A stretch of 50,504 nucleotides of DNA from Alphaproteobacteria bacterium (GCA_031291395.1 JARLJD010000183.1:1-50504); one strand, 5' to 3'. Positions 16,437-24,864 are shown, numbered from the stretch's first letter. Notes: generated by a model from the sequence alone, not told the origin. Program-made: numbers and translations.

Positions 16437-18119
16437 TTACGGCGCGGCAGACAAAGACACCGGCACGGCCAAAGACGGGAACAGGGAGGTGAGTCCCGCC
16501 GCTTTCTGCGGCCTCTCCAGCGACGGTTTGCCGAAAAAATAGCCCTGCAGGTAATCGACGCGCGCGCCTTGCAGCCACGTTGCGACTTCCTGCGTTTCGA
16601 CGCCTTCGGCGACGGTCTGGATGCCAAGGCCACGGGCGAGGTCGATCAGAACGGAAACCAGATGCTGTTGCTCGCGGTTGATGAGCAGATCGTTGAGCAG
16701 TTCCTTGTCGATTTTCATGATCGACAGCCCCAGCTCGCGCAAATAACGGATTGAGGTCGATCCCGCGCCGAAATCGTCCAGCGAGGCTCTTGCGCCCAGC
16801 GAACGCAGCGTATCGACCAGACGCCGCGTTTCGGCGACGTCGACGATCACAACCGTTTCGGTAATTTCAACGATCAGACGTTTCGCAACATCGGGATGCT
16901 GTTCCAAAACGCGCCGCATGTGATCCGGCCAATCGGCCTGCGACGCGGTAAAGCCGGAGACATTGACGGCAAGGTTGAGATCCGGCACGGCTTCCATATC
17001 CCGCACCGCCATATCGAGCACGAGTTTGTCGAGTTCGCCCGCCAGCCCCATTTGCTCGATCATCGGCACGAACAAGGCGGCGGCGATCGGTTTGTTGTCG
17101 TCGCCGAACATGCGCACCAAAGCCTCATAGCAGACAGGCTTGCCGGTTTTGGCGTCGACGATCGGCTGATAGGCGAGGCGGAAGCCGTTGTTTTTGAAAG
17201 CGCGCTTGATGCGCTCGGCGAGTTCCAGCAATTGGCGGTTTTCCTGCGCGCGTTCGGGGCTGTCTATATATTCGACGAAAGCGTTGCGCCCGCGCTGGCG
17301 CGCCATATGCAACGCCTGTTCGGCGAAGATCATCGATTCGTTGGCGTTCTTGGCGACGGTAGGCACGCGCACGCCGCCGACCGACACGGTGATATGCAAC
17401 GGCGCGTTGGCTGCGATCAGCGGCGCGTTGTGGAAATCGCTGATGATGCGCTCGGCCAGAATTTGCAATTCGTTGCCCAGCGGTTCGGGTAAAAGAATGC
17501 CGAAAATATCGCCGCCGACGCGACCCAAAACGGCGCGCGAGGGGATAATTTGCGCCAATCGCGCCGCCACGCCGCGCAACACGGCATCGCCTCCGTCGGT
17601 GCCGACGGCTTCGTTGACGAAAGACATTTTATCGATATCGACGACCAGATAAGCGCCCACGCGCCGCGCCAGTTTCGCGGACTCGATCGCGCGCGCCAGT
17701 TGCGATTGCAGGGCGCGCCGTTTGAAACACCCTGTCAGCCCGTCGCGGTGCTGCGACTCGGCGTGTTCAATGCCGTGAGCCGGTTGGTCGATGATGCGCC
17801 AGACGCCGCGCTGGCGGATGGAGTGCCGCTTGTCGTCGAGTTCGCAGGCGCCGCGTTCATGCACCCATAAAACGCTGCCCGCCTTGCCGCTGACGCGAAA
17901 TTGCCGATCGATCGTGACGGCTTCGCCGCCGAAAACGATGTGACGGTCGTCGGCAAAAAGCGTGTGGTAAAGAGCCTGTGAATCCTGAGGCGGCGAGGGC
18001 GACGCAAAAATTCTCCCCCACGCGCCGTGCCAGTCGATCGTATCGTTACGCAGATCCCAGTCGTAGGCGGCATCGCCCGCGGCGGACAAAAGATCGGCAA
18101 GATCGGAGGGAGGAGACAT
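16437..18119 (-). CDS. c-di-GMP protein: PAS-like, degenerate GGDEF and EAL domains
   Basis: A 560-residue protein. An N-terminal PAS-like sensor (to about residue 125) is followed by a GGDEF domain in which the signature reads RVGGDIF: the fourth signature position is Ile, not Glu, so cyclase activity is doubtful. The EAL domain has the catalytic set: YEALVRMF, EITETVVI, DDFGAGST, KIDKELL, EGVETQE and LQGYFFGKP. The likely net activity is hydrolysis of c-di-GMP. No transmembrane segment is visible. The ATG at 18119 was chosen; a TTG at 18194 would add 25 residues from an A/T-rich stretch without a ribosome site. The gene is isolated. Confidence 0.9.
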   Translation of the reverse strand: MSPPSDLADLLSAAGDAAYDWDLRNDTIDWHGAWGRIFASPSPPQDSQALYHTLFADDRHIVFGGEAVTIDRQFRVSGKAGSVLWVHERGACELDDKRHSIRQRGVWRIIDQPAHGIEHAESQHRDGLTGCFKRRALQSQLARAIESAKLARRVGAYLVVDIDKMSFVNEAVGTDGGDAVLRGVAARLAQIIPSRAVLGRVGGDIFGILLPEPLGNELQILAERIISDFHNAPLIAANAPLHITVSVGGVRVPTVAKNANESMIFAEQALHMARQRGRNAFVEYIDSPERAQENRQLLELAERIKRAFKNNGFRLAYQPIVDAKTGKPVCYEALVRMFGDDNKPIAAALFVPMIEQMGLAGELDKLVLDMAVRDMEAVPDLNLAVNVSGFTASQADWPDHMRRVLEQHPDVAKRLIVEITETVVIVDVAETRRLVDTLRSLGARASLDDFGAGSTSIRYLRELGLSIMKIDKELLNDLLINREQQHLVSVLIDLARGLGIQTVAEGVETQEVATWLQGARVDYLQGYFFGKPSLERPQKAAGLTSLFPSLAVPVSLSAAP

Positions 18120-18217
18120 TTCTGATGTATGTTCTTGAAGGGTAGACGGGATTATGTTTAACGGCAGGGAGTTAATTTTTTCTAAAACTTTCAATAAACC
18201 GTTAATTGGTACGGATT

Positions 18218-18305
18218 GCGCTTGTTCGTAGGAGCGGCTTCCAGCCGCGACTTTTGCATTAATAACAAGAGGTCGCGGCTGGAACCCGCTCCTACGAACA
18301 AGCGC
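18218..18305. repeat. GTAGGAGCGG palindromic repeat overlapping a gene end
   Basis: 34-base arms with one mismatch (18218-18251 and 18272-18305), extending the common core by GCGCTTGT. The right arm includes the last codons and the TAG stop of the TPR-glycosyltransferase gene at 18292-19869. Confidence 0.9.
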
Positions 18306-19869
18306 GATTTATGTCGGCAAGGACTAACGTCGTTAGATCGCCGATCACGCTTTGCCAATCGCCATTAGTCGGTTGGCGCAAGAGGGTCAGCGACGGGTAC
18401 CAGATCGTTTTGTCTCCTGCCACGCCCCAGCGCCAATCGGGACTGCGGGGAAGCAAGACAAAGGTTTTGATCCCCAGAGATCCTGCGAGATGCGCCGCAG
18501 CTGTGTCGACGGTGACAAGGCAGTCCAATTGGCGCAGCAAAGCCGCTGTGTCGGCGAAATCGTTGATAAGAGAGTCGAGGGGGGTGACCGGAAGATCGTC
18601 GATTTGTTTTAAGGCCGCGCCGGAAAACGGGGCGTAGAAGTCGGCTTCAACGGCGCTGAGAAACGGCGCGAAAAGTTGCAAAGGGATCGAGCGTTCGTGA
18701 TCGCGCAAATGCGTCGGCGATCCTGCCCAGACGAGGCCGATTTTGCGTTGATGTTTGCCGGTGGGTAAGTGCAAAGCTGAAGGTGTTGTCCGTCTTTTTG
18801 GGGCGAGGGGTGCGTTTGAGGCAGGGGTATACTCTTCGAGTCCCCCCTCACCCCAACCCTCTCCCCCCAAGAGGGGGGAGAGGGAGTCCCGCCTGTTTTT
18901 CCCTGTCCTCAACGCCAGCGAAAGGATCGGGACGTAGTAATCACATTCCGGCAACGGCCCTCTTTCATCCAGAACCGCCCCGTGCACGACAGGCGTCAAC
19001 AACCGAATCAAGCTTTTCGGCACAGCCCAAACCAGTTCCCCTTCGGTCAAAAATTCCTGATAGCGGCAGAACTGGATCACATCGCCAAAGCCTTGCTCTG
19101 CGATAATCAAAAGTTTTTTGCCTCCCAAATCCTCTCCCTTCCAGCGGGGGCAGGGGGGGTGCAAACGTAAAGCCCGCGGCATCTCCAGCCGCGATTCAAA
19201 CAATTCCCAGCCGCGTTCAAAATCCCCCGCCAGCAATCGCGCCAAAGCTTCGTCGTGGCGGAAAACAGGTTGGTCGTCTAGGGCGCGCGCCGCGGCGAAT
19301 AAATTCCACGCCGCCTCGAAATCAAAAACTTCGACTTCCAGATTGGCGTGATTGACAAAAGCGGCGGCATGATCGGGATCGGCTTCGTGCGCTTGAATAA
19401 AAGTTTTTCTGGCCTCGTCAAATTTTCCCTGCCGACACAGCGCGAGACCGAGGCAATTCAACGCGTCGCCCTTTGCCGCGCCGCCCGCCAAGGCGCGCCG
19501 CGCCATAGCTTCGGCTTCGGCAAAACGCAGCTTATGGCGGTAAAGATTCGACAGATTGCCGCAAGCCTCGGCCTGCGCGGGGTTTAACGTCAGACAGCGT
19601 TCTTGGCTGGCGATTGCAGCCTCAAGCAAAAAAAGATTTTCTTCGGCAATGCCGCGATTGAGCCAGAACAGCGCGTTGTCGGGAAAACGTTTGGTCGCGG
19701 CGGCAAAAGTCGCCAACGCTGCGTCCCATTCTTTCAGCGCCAGTTCCGCCAACCCTCGGACAAGAAAATGATTCACGCCATAGGTCGCAGCGCTCGCGCG
19801 CGCAATGATGTCGCGGGCGGCGGGGAAATCGCGGCGTTTCAGGGCTTCGACGGCTTTTTGAAATGACAT
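18292..19869 (-). CDS. TPR protein with GT9-like glycosyltransferase domain (copy 1)
   Basis: A 525-residue protein. Residues 1-215 are tandem TPR helices (for example ALNCLGLALCRQGKFDEARK). The C-terminal half resembles ADP-heptose-type glycosyltransferases: IAEQGFGDVIQFCRYQEFL, KIGLVWAGSP and DTAAAHLAGSLGIKTFVLLP. It probably modifies a surface glycan or protein; the substrate is unknown. Between the two halves of the transferase domain (residues about 328-341) the frame reads through a CCCTCTCCCCCC palindrome (SPLLGGEGWGEGG). The TAG stop lies in another palindrome. It is a paralogue of the gene at 23410-24864. Confidence 0.82.
   Translation of the reverse strand: MSFQKAVEALKRRDFPAARDIIARASAATYGVNHFLVRGLAELALKEWDAALATFAAATKRFPDNALFWLNRGIAEENLFLLEAAIASQERCLTLNPAQAEACGNLSNLYRHKLRFAEAEAMARRALAGGAAKGDALNCLGLALCRQGKFDEARKTFIQAHEADPDHAAAFVNHANLEVEVFDFEAAWNLFAAARALDDQPVFRHDEALARLLAGDFERGWELFESRLEMPRALRLHPPCPRWKGEDLGGKKLLIIAEQGFGDVIQFCRYQEFLTEGELVWAVPKSLIRLLTPVVHGAVLDERGPLPECDYYVPILSLALRTGKNRRDSLSPLLGGEGWGEGGLEEYTPASNAPLAPKRRTTPSALHLPTGKHQRKIGLVWAGSPTHLRDHERSIPLQLFAPFLSAVEADFYAPFSGAALKQIDDLPVTPLDSLINDFADTAALLRQLDCLVTVDTAAAHLAGSLGIKTFVLLPRSPDWRWGVAGDKTIWYPSLTLLRQPTNGDWQSVIGDLTTLVLADINRACS
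18847..18886. repeat. CCCTCTCCCCCC palindrome inside a coding gene
   Basis: CCCTCTCCCCCC (18858-18869) pairs with GGGGGGAGAGGG (18873-18884), flanked by CTCACCCCAA. It is read in frame as part of the TPR-glycosyltransferase. It appears to be a half-size version of the element at 23899-24011. Confidence 0.85.
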
Positions 19870-20031
19870 GGCTGGCTTATATACCCTGTTTTTCTGAAAA
19901 CAGAACGCAGTCCTTAACGTGGTTGCATAAATCCAATAAATACTAACTCGCGATTATCAACAAGTTTATTTGATGTAAAATGTTTTTGCCTAACATAGCC
20001 ACGAAGAACAGATCAAATGAAAGGCAGAGCA

Positions 20032-20445
20032 ATGGCGAGTCATTCAGGGGCACGGTCGGACAGCGAGAGCGGTCATCCGTTGTCCAAAGATCCTGCCTTA
20101 CCGATGGATTTCAACCGCTTGCAACTGGTCGCGGAAACGCTTTCCGAGAAAGCCTATGTTTTGAACATCTTTTTCAAGTCATCGTGGGAAAGCATCGCTG
20201 CGATGGACAGCGCGCTGCGCAGCGAGGAATTCCAGAAATGGGAAAACGCGGCGCATAAATTAAAGGGTGCGGCGGCCAATTTTGGCATGATCGCTTTGGA
20301 ACATATTTGTCGCCAATCCGAAAAGGCGGTCGACGCGGACTATAGCCAGCGCAGCGCTTTGTTGCAGCAGCTTAAGAGCGAGCTTGCGCACATCAAAACT
20401 TATATCGCCAAACAGGATCCCGCTCTTATAATTTCAATCGCATAA
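20032..20445 (+). CDS. Histidine phosphotransfer (HPt) protein
   Basis: A 137-residue single-domain HPt protein. The phosphoacceptor His lies in AAHKLKGAAANFGM, within a four-helix-bundle-like sequence. It should relay phosphate from a hybrid kinase to a response regulator. The ATG at 20032 is preceded by AAAGGCAGAGCA; an in-frame ATG at 20017 lacks a site. The stop is one base from the start of the REC-PP2C gene, so the two are very likely cotranscribed and act together. No kinase gene is nearby. An A/T-rich stretch at 19900-20010 probably carries the promoter. Confidence 0.88.
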   Translation: MASHSGARSDSESGHPLSKDPALPMDFNRLQLVAETLSEKAYVLNIFFKSSWESIAAMDSALRSEEFQKWENAAHKLKGAAANFGMIALEHICRQSEKAVDADYSQRSALLQQLKSELAHIKTYIAKQDPALIISIA

Positions 20446-20446
20446 C

Positions 20447-21634
20447 ATGCCGACAGAATTCCGCGACTTCACCCGTCAAATCCTCGCTTCGCCGATTCTG
20501 ATCGTCGACGATGACGAGATTAACCGGATTTTTTTGGAAAAGACGTTGCGCGCGCGGGGATTTACGAACTTGCTATGCGCCGTCAGCGCTGAAGACGCCT
20601 TTGGCAAAATGGAGGCTTTCCGTCCCGAGATGGTCTTGCTCGACATCCTGATGCCCGGCGGCATGGACGGTTTCGAATGTTGTGAAAAGCTGCGCCAACA
20701 AAAGCGTTATTGTGATTTGCCCATTCTGATCGAAACCACGATCACCGAGCCGGAATTGCGCGCCAAAGCCTTTCAAAAAGGCGCTACGGATTTTGTCAGC
20801 AAGCCCGTTTATGCCGAAGAGCTTTGCGCCCGCGTCAGGGTGCATCTGGAAAAGCGCCTTTCGCTTAAAACGCTGCAGCGTTACAAAAACCGCATCGAGG
20901 TCGAACTGGAAAGCGCGAGGCAATTGCAACAGGGCATATTGCCCGAGGCGGGCGATCTGAAGGAAAGCGAACGGCGTTGCGGCCTCAGCGTCGCTTCCGC
21001 TTTCGAGCCTTCATCGGAGATTGGCGGGGATTTCTGGGGCATGCAAAATATGTTTTTGCACCAGACGGCGTTGTGGCTGGTCGATTTCTCAGGCCACGGC
21101 GTCGCGGCGGCTTTGAATGCTTTTCGCCTGCATGCGTATCTTAAAGAATATTCACAGTTGGCCGCGCGGCCCGGCGAATATTTGTCGTATCTGAACGACA
21201 AGCTGTTGCAACTGTTGCCGCGCGGCCAGTTCGCGACGATGTTCTATGGCATCGTCGATACGCAAACCAGTCAGCTGTTTTACGCCTGCGCCTGCATGCC
21301 GCACCCAATTGTCTTGCGCCGCGCGACGGGGCGGGCAGAGATGATCGACGGCAGCGGGAATCCGCTTGGCATCGGAATGCACTTGTATTCGACTAAGACA
21401 ATTCCTTTTGCCTCCGGCGATTTGCTGTTACTCTACAGCGACGCTTACACGGAAACGCCCGATGCCAAGGGCGCGTTTATCACCGAGGAGCAGATTATGT
21501 CCCTGATCGAAAAAAATTCCCTCGCCTCGCCTTCGGCGCTGAAAGACATTTTGCTTGACCACTTCAAACATCACGCAGGCGGCGCGCCTTGTGACGACTT
21601 GACGATCGTGGTCTGCGCGCGCTCGACAATTTGA
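20447..21634 (+). CDS. Response regulator with PP2C/SpoIIE phosphatase output
   Basis: A 395-residue protein. The REC domain (residues 12-130) has the acidic pocket DDDE, the phosphoacceptor Asp in VLLDILMPGG, Thr in ETTIT and Lys in VSKPV. A coiled-coil linker (residues 135-165) leads to a SpoIIE-type PP2C domain with metal-binding motifs EIGGDFWG, DFSGHGVAAALN and CDDLTIVV. Such proteins dephosphorylate an anti-sigma-factor antagonist in response to a phosphorelay. It sits between the HPt gene (1 base) and the RsbW-like kinase gene (21 bases). The layout resembles Pseudomonas HsbR with the kinase domain as a separate protein. Confidence 0.92.
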   Translation: MPTEFRDFTRQILASPILIVDDDEINRIFLEKTLRARGFTNLLCAVSAEDAFGKMEAFRPEMVLLDILMPGGMDGFECCEKLRQQKRYCDLPILIETTITEPELRAKAFQKGATDFVSKPVYAEELCARVRVHLEKRLSLKTLQRYKNRIEVELESARQLQQGILPEAGDLKESERRCGLSVASAFEPSSEIGGDFWGMQNMFLHQTALWLVDFSGHGVAAALNAFRLHAYLKEYSQLAARPGEYLSYLNDKLLQLLPRGQFATMFYGIVDTQTSQLFYACACMPHPIVLRRATGRAEMIDGSGNPLGIGMHLYSTKTIPFASGDLLLLYSDAYTETPDAKGAFITEEQIMSLIEKNSLASPSALKDILLDHFKHHAGGAPCDDLTIVVCARSTI

Positions 21635-21655
21635 TCGGATGGAAGGGGGAAGGCG

Positions 21656-22123
21656 ATGACGAACGTCGATGTATACAACTTCCGGTTGCGAAAACTAGAG
21701 GAGGCACTGGAACTGTCGCGCCGGTTGGCGAAGAATTTCCGCGATCCCGAAGCCAATGTAACTGGCATTTACGAACTTTTGCTCAACGCGATCGAACACG
21801 GCAATCTCGGCCTCGGTTATGAGATGAAATCCGATTTGGTGCGCGCGGGAAAATGGCGCGACGAAATCGACCGCCGCCTCGCGCTGCCGGAATTTCGCGA
21901 GCGGGAAGTCGAGATCAAGCTGGTGCATAACCAAACGATTTGCTGCCTGACGATTGCCGATCAGGGCAGGGGCTTCGCATGGCAGGATTACGTCCACCGC
22001 CTCTCCTGCGGCCGCCGTCCCAATGGCCGAGGCCTGTGGATCGCCTTCAACAGCCCCTTCGACAACATTAAATTCAACGAGGCGGGGAATGTCGTGACGT
22101 GCGTGGGGAAGTATTGGCGATAG
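21656..22123 (+). CDS. RsbW-like ATP-binding anti-sigma kinase
   Basis: A 155-residue GHKL ATPase of the anti-sigma type: N-box GIYELLLNAIEHGNLG, G1 box IADQGRGFAW and G2-like RPNGRGLWIA. Members phosphorylate a STAS-domain antagonist and may also hold a sigma or other target protein. It lies 21 bases after the REC-PP2C phosphatase gene, the enzyme that should oppose it. No STAS-domain gene and no sigma factor are in the window, so the partner must be elsewhere or of another type. Confidence 0.85.
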   Translation: MTNVDVYNFRLRKLEEALELSRRLAKNFRDPEANVTGIYELLLNAIEHGNLGLGYEMKSDLVRAGKWRDEIDRRLALPEFREREVEIKLVHNQTICCLTIADQGRGFAWQDYVHRLSCGRRPNGRGLWIAFNSPFDNIKFNEAGNVVTCVGKYWR

Positions 22124-22168
22124 GGGGCTATGCGCTGCGCGCGAACACAAGAAAGAGAAAATCAACCG

Positions 22169-22213
22169 TTAACCATAAATCCTTGTGGTCAACCCGTTTT
22201 GTGTTTCTATAAT
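22169..22213 (+). promoter_or_regulatory. Candidate promoter with CtrA-like half-site
   Basis: TTAACCATAAAT (22169-22180) contains TTAACCAT, a half-site form used by the cell-cycle regulator CtrA in alphaproteobacteria. A TATAAT box lies at 22208-22213. The same 12-mer occurs at 33333-33344. Regulation is inferred. Confidence 0.4.
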
Positions 22214-22246
22214 GCCAGCTATGTTTTTCCTTTTAAGGAGTTTGTG

Positions 22247-22576
22247 ATGCGCCCATTAGCCGATGTCATGGAAGCTGTCTGCAACGTAATCCCTGATGAT
22301 TTTGGTAGTAAGGCTGATGTTGTTCGAATGTGCGAAGGTGTCGCTAACTCACTTCATTACACTGCGCTTGAGCAAGCTAGGGAAAGGTGGGACGAATTCC
22401 AACGCATTCTAAAGGTGTTTCTTCCTAACCCGCATGACCCTAATTCACCTGATTGGACAAGGACGATATCCCGCATTCTCTTGGGCAGCGAAGATTATCG
22501 TAACCACCTTCCGAAGGGACGCGGAGAACAGAAGGGTATAACGGCACCCCCAGCAGACGCGGCGATCCCTTTATAA
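22247..22576 (+). CDS. Hypothetical protein (109 aa)
   Basis: Starts MRPLADVMEAVCNVIPDDFG, with AAGGAG 6 bases before the ATG. Residues 25-60 are probably helical (ADVVRMCEGVANSLHYTALEQARERWDEF). The C-terminal 25 residues are Lys/Gly/Pro-rich and probably disordered. No domain recognised. Its G+C content is lower than that of its neighbours, which hints at acquisition. It has its own candidate promoter and is followed by the tacAT-type pair. Confidence 0.6.
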   Translation: MRPLADVMEAVCNVIPDDFGSKADVVRMCEGVANSLHYTALEQARERWDEFQRILKVFLPNPHDPNSPDWTRTISRILLGSEDYRNHLPKGRGEQKGITAPPADAAIPL

Positions 22577-22604
22577 ACTGCGGCCTGCCAGATGCGCAAA
22601 AACA

Positions 22605-22635
22605 GATACACATTGTGTATCCGTTATGCTATAAT
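22605..22635 (+). promoter_or_regulatory. tacAT promoter and operator
   Basis: The perfect palindrome GATACACA-T-TGTGTATC (22605-22621) lies just upstream of an extended -10 (TGCTATAAT, TATAAT at 22630-22635). It overlaps the expected -35 region, so an antitoxin bound there should block transcription. Confidence 0.7.
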
Positions 22636-22663
22636 GTTCCGAAATAGCAAAGGAACCCTCATC

Positions 22664-22948
22664 ATGCCAAGGCATACCGCGACGAACGCCCAAACCCACG
22701 CCGTTAATCTGCGCGTTCGCGGCGACGTTCGCGCTTTGATCGACAGGGCGGCGCGGGCGCAGGGGCGAACCCGCTCCGACTTCATGATCGAGGCGGCGCG
22801 CAGGTCGGCGGAAGACGCGCTGCTTGACCAGACGCTTGTGCGTGTGGATCGTAAAACCTATGACAGTTTTCTGCGCGCGCTTGACGCGCCGCCGGACGGC
22901 ACGGGATTTAACCGCCTGATGAAAGCGCGCAAACCGTGGGCGAAGTGA
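22664..22948 (+). CDS. DUF1778 (TacA-type) antitoxin
   Basis: A 94-residue ribbon-helix-helix protein: VNLRVRGDVRALIDRAARAQGRTRSDFMIEAARR spans residues 14-47 (DUF1778), and the C-terminal FLRALDAPP is the usual toxin-binding segment. AAGGAA lies 8 bases before the ATG at 22664. It overlaps the acetyltransferase toxin gene by 13 bases. In the known family it neutralises the GNAT toxin and represses the operon, here probably through the palindrome at 22605. Confidence 0.9.
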   Translation: MPRHTATNAQTHAVNLRVRGDVRALIDRAARAQGRTRSDFMIEAARRSAEDALLDQTLVRVDRKTYDSFLRALDAPPDGTGFNRLMKARKPWAK

Positions 22949-23421
22949 CGTTAACTGCGCCCACGCTGCTGACCCCCTCGCATGATCTGGATGATTTTTG
23001 CTGCGGCGTTGCCAGCCTTGACGATTGGTTGAAACGGCGCGCGCGCCAAAACCAGATCAGCGGCGCATCGCGCACCTATGTTGTGGCAGCGGGACAAAAG
23101 GCGGTTGGATATTATTGCCTTGCCTCCGGCGCGCTGGCGCTGGGCGAAGCGCCAACAAGTCTCCGCCGCAACATGCCCGACCCCGTTCCCGTGGCCATAC
23201 TTGGTCGGCTGGCCGTTGACATGGCTTGGCGAGGACGTGGATTGGGCGCTGCGTTATTGCAAGACGCCTTCCTGCGAACCGTTCAGGCGGCAGGAATTCT
23301 CGGCATTCGTGGCTTGCTCGTCCACGCGATTTCGGATGAAGCGAAGGCGTTTTATGAACATCACGGCTTCATCGTCTCGCCCACGCAGCCGATGACGTTG
23401 ATCGTGTCGCTAAAAAGATAA
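22936..23421 (+). CDS. GNAT acetyltransferase toxin (TacT-type)
   Basis: A 161-residue protein with a GTG start inside the antitoxin gene. The GNAT acetyl-CoA site is GRLAVDMAWRGRGLGAALL, and the end YEHHGFIVSP-x-TLIVSL is typical. Known relatives acetylate aminoacyl-tRNA and stop translation. Its 3' end overlaps the 3' end of the minus-strand TPR-glycosyltransferase by 12 bases. The pair is compact and looks intact. Confidence 0.92.
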   Translation: MGEVTLTAPTLLTPSHDLDDFCCGVASLDDWLKRRARQNQISGASRTYVVAAGQKAVGYYCLASGALALGEAPTSLRRNMPDPVPVAILGRLAVDMAWRGRGLGAALLQDAFLRTVQAAGILGIRGLLVHAISDEAKAFYEHHGFIVSPTQPMTLIVSLKR

Positions 23422-24864
23422 AAGCTCATTTGCGATCATCGACGCCAGCCCGCGCCAATCCCCTGCTGTTTGTTGGCGAAAAATTCTCAGGCTGGGATAC
23501 CACGGGGTTGTTGCGGATTGTCCTTGCCAGCGCCAGTCTGTGGCCGTTGGTAGCATCAGCCAGCAAGGAATGTTCAAAGCTCCCGCAAGATGCGCGACGG
23601 ACGAGTCGATGCAGATGACGAGATCAAGCGCGGAAAGGGCTGCGGCCGTGTCGGCGAAATCATGCAGGCGCGGCGAGAGATCGATAACCCGATCCGACAG
23701 GTTGTTTTGCCGTATCTGCGCGGCGGCGGAGCCGAATTGCAGGCTGAACCAGTCGATGCCGGTCGTATCAAACAAAGGCAAAAGATCGCCCAGCGGCGCG
23801 CTGCGGCGCGAGTCTTTTTCGAAATTCTGATTGCCAGCCCATACAAGACCGACGGCTTTGCGTCCTTGTGATTTAGTAATTTCCAAGCTGACAGGATTCC
23901 CTCTCCCCCCGCTTGGGGGGAGAGGGTTAGGGTGAGGGGGGGCGTGGAAATTATAAACACCAACCGCCTCCCTCACCCCAACCCCTCTCCCCCCAAGCGG
24001 GGGGAGAGGGGCTTTCTTCAAATAAGCCGTTCCGCCCACAGGCTCCGGCATAGACAAAAGATGCGGCAGGCTGAGAATCGGCGCTTGCGCGTCGAATTCC
24101 GGCAACGGGTCGGAGGGGCCAAGCACGCCCGCGACTCCCTCAGCCGTGGCGGCGAGCGTTTTCAGATTGTCCTGCACCAAAACCCAGACCTCGCGCCCCA
24201 TCGCAGAAAGAAAACGCGGATAACGCAGAAACTGGATCGCGTCGCCGATACCCTGATCGTTCCACAAAAGAATCCGCTGCGCCTTTGATCCTTTATGCCA
24301 CGCAGGCGCGGCCACCGGCGGCTTCAGCCAATGCGGCAGGCGTAACCGCCATTCATATTCCCCCCACGCCTCCGCCCATTTTCCTTGAGCCAGCAAAACA
24401 TGCGAAAGATTCCAATGCGCGACGACATGCTGCGGCTCGATGTGCAGCGCCTTGCGCAGCATCGGCTCCGCCGCTTCAAAATCCCCGCGATCCGAACGGG
24501 ATTTCGCCAGATTGATCCACCCTGCGACATAATCGGGATGAGCCTTAATAAGTCGCTCGTAAAGCGCCGCAGCCTCACCCACGCGTTCCTGCCGGTAGAG
24601 CAGATTGGCGAGATTGAAGAGGCCTTCCCTGTGCGTTTGATTCAAAACGATAAGTTTTTCATAGTGTTCTTCCGCGTTCTTAATATCTTTGATTAACGAC
24701 AGCGCGACAGCCAGATTGTATCGCGCATTTTCATGTTGCGGGTTAAGGGCAAGGGCGCAGCGCCATTCCCGCATCGCCTCGCTCAGATTCCCCGCGGATT
24801 GGGCTGCAACGCCGCGTTCGTAAGCGCCTTTGGCTTCAAGGCTTTGCTGGCTGGTTAATCTCAT
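23410..24864 (-). CDS. TPR protein with GT9-like glycosyltransferase domain (copy 2)
   Basis: A 484-residue paralogue of the gene at 18292-19869. It has N-terminal TPRs (YNLAVALSLIKDIKNAEEHYEKL and others, residues 15-165), then LLWNDQGIGDAIQFLRYPRFL, AVGLVWAGNQNFEKDSRRSAPL and DSSVAHLAGALNIPCWLMLP, a GT9-type donor-binding pattern. Residues about 284-322 are encoded by a palindromic element (APLPPLGGRGVGV and PPHPNPLPPSGGRG), at the same domain junction as in copy 1. The ATG at 24864 with AGGG upstream was preferred over an extension to 24900. The substrate is unknown. Confidence 0.82.
   Translation of the reverse strand: MRLTSQQSLEAKGAYERGVAAQSAGNLSEAMREWRCALALNPQHENARYNLAVALSLIKDIKNAEEHYEKLIVLNQTHREGLFNLANLLYRQERVGEAAALYERLIKAHPDYVAGWINLAKSRSDRGDFEAAEPMLRKALHIEPQHVVAHWNLSHVLLAQGKWAEAWGEYEWRLRLPHWLKPPVAAPAWHKGSKAQRILLWNDQGIGDAIQFLRYPRFLSAMGREVWVLVQDNLKTLAATAEGVAGVLGPSDPLPEFDAQAPILSLPHLLSMPEPVGGTAYLKKAPLPPLGGRGVGVREAVGVYNFHAPPHPNPLPPSGGRGNPVSLEITKSQGRKAVGLVWAGNQNFEKDSRRSAPLGDLLPLFDTTGIDWFSLQFGSAAAQIRQNNLSDRVIDLSPRLHDFADTAAALSALDLVICIDSSVAHLAGALNIPCWLMLPTATDWRWQGQSATTPWYPSLRIFRQQTAGDWRGLASMIANELLSF
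23899..24011. repeat. Double CCCTCTCCCCCC palindrome inside a coding gene
   Basis: Two hairpins (23899-23926 and 23982-24011) face each other, with GGTGAGGGGG and CCTCACCCC strings between, forming one large inverted unit. It is read in frame by the TPR-glycosyltransferase. It is nearly the same as the intergenic element at 29496-29603. Confidence 0.9.

Noticed and set aside
23899..24011. Repeated G/C-rich units as a CRISPR array
   Set aside because: Units are inverted rather than direct, spacing is irregular and there are no spacers or cas genes.
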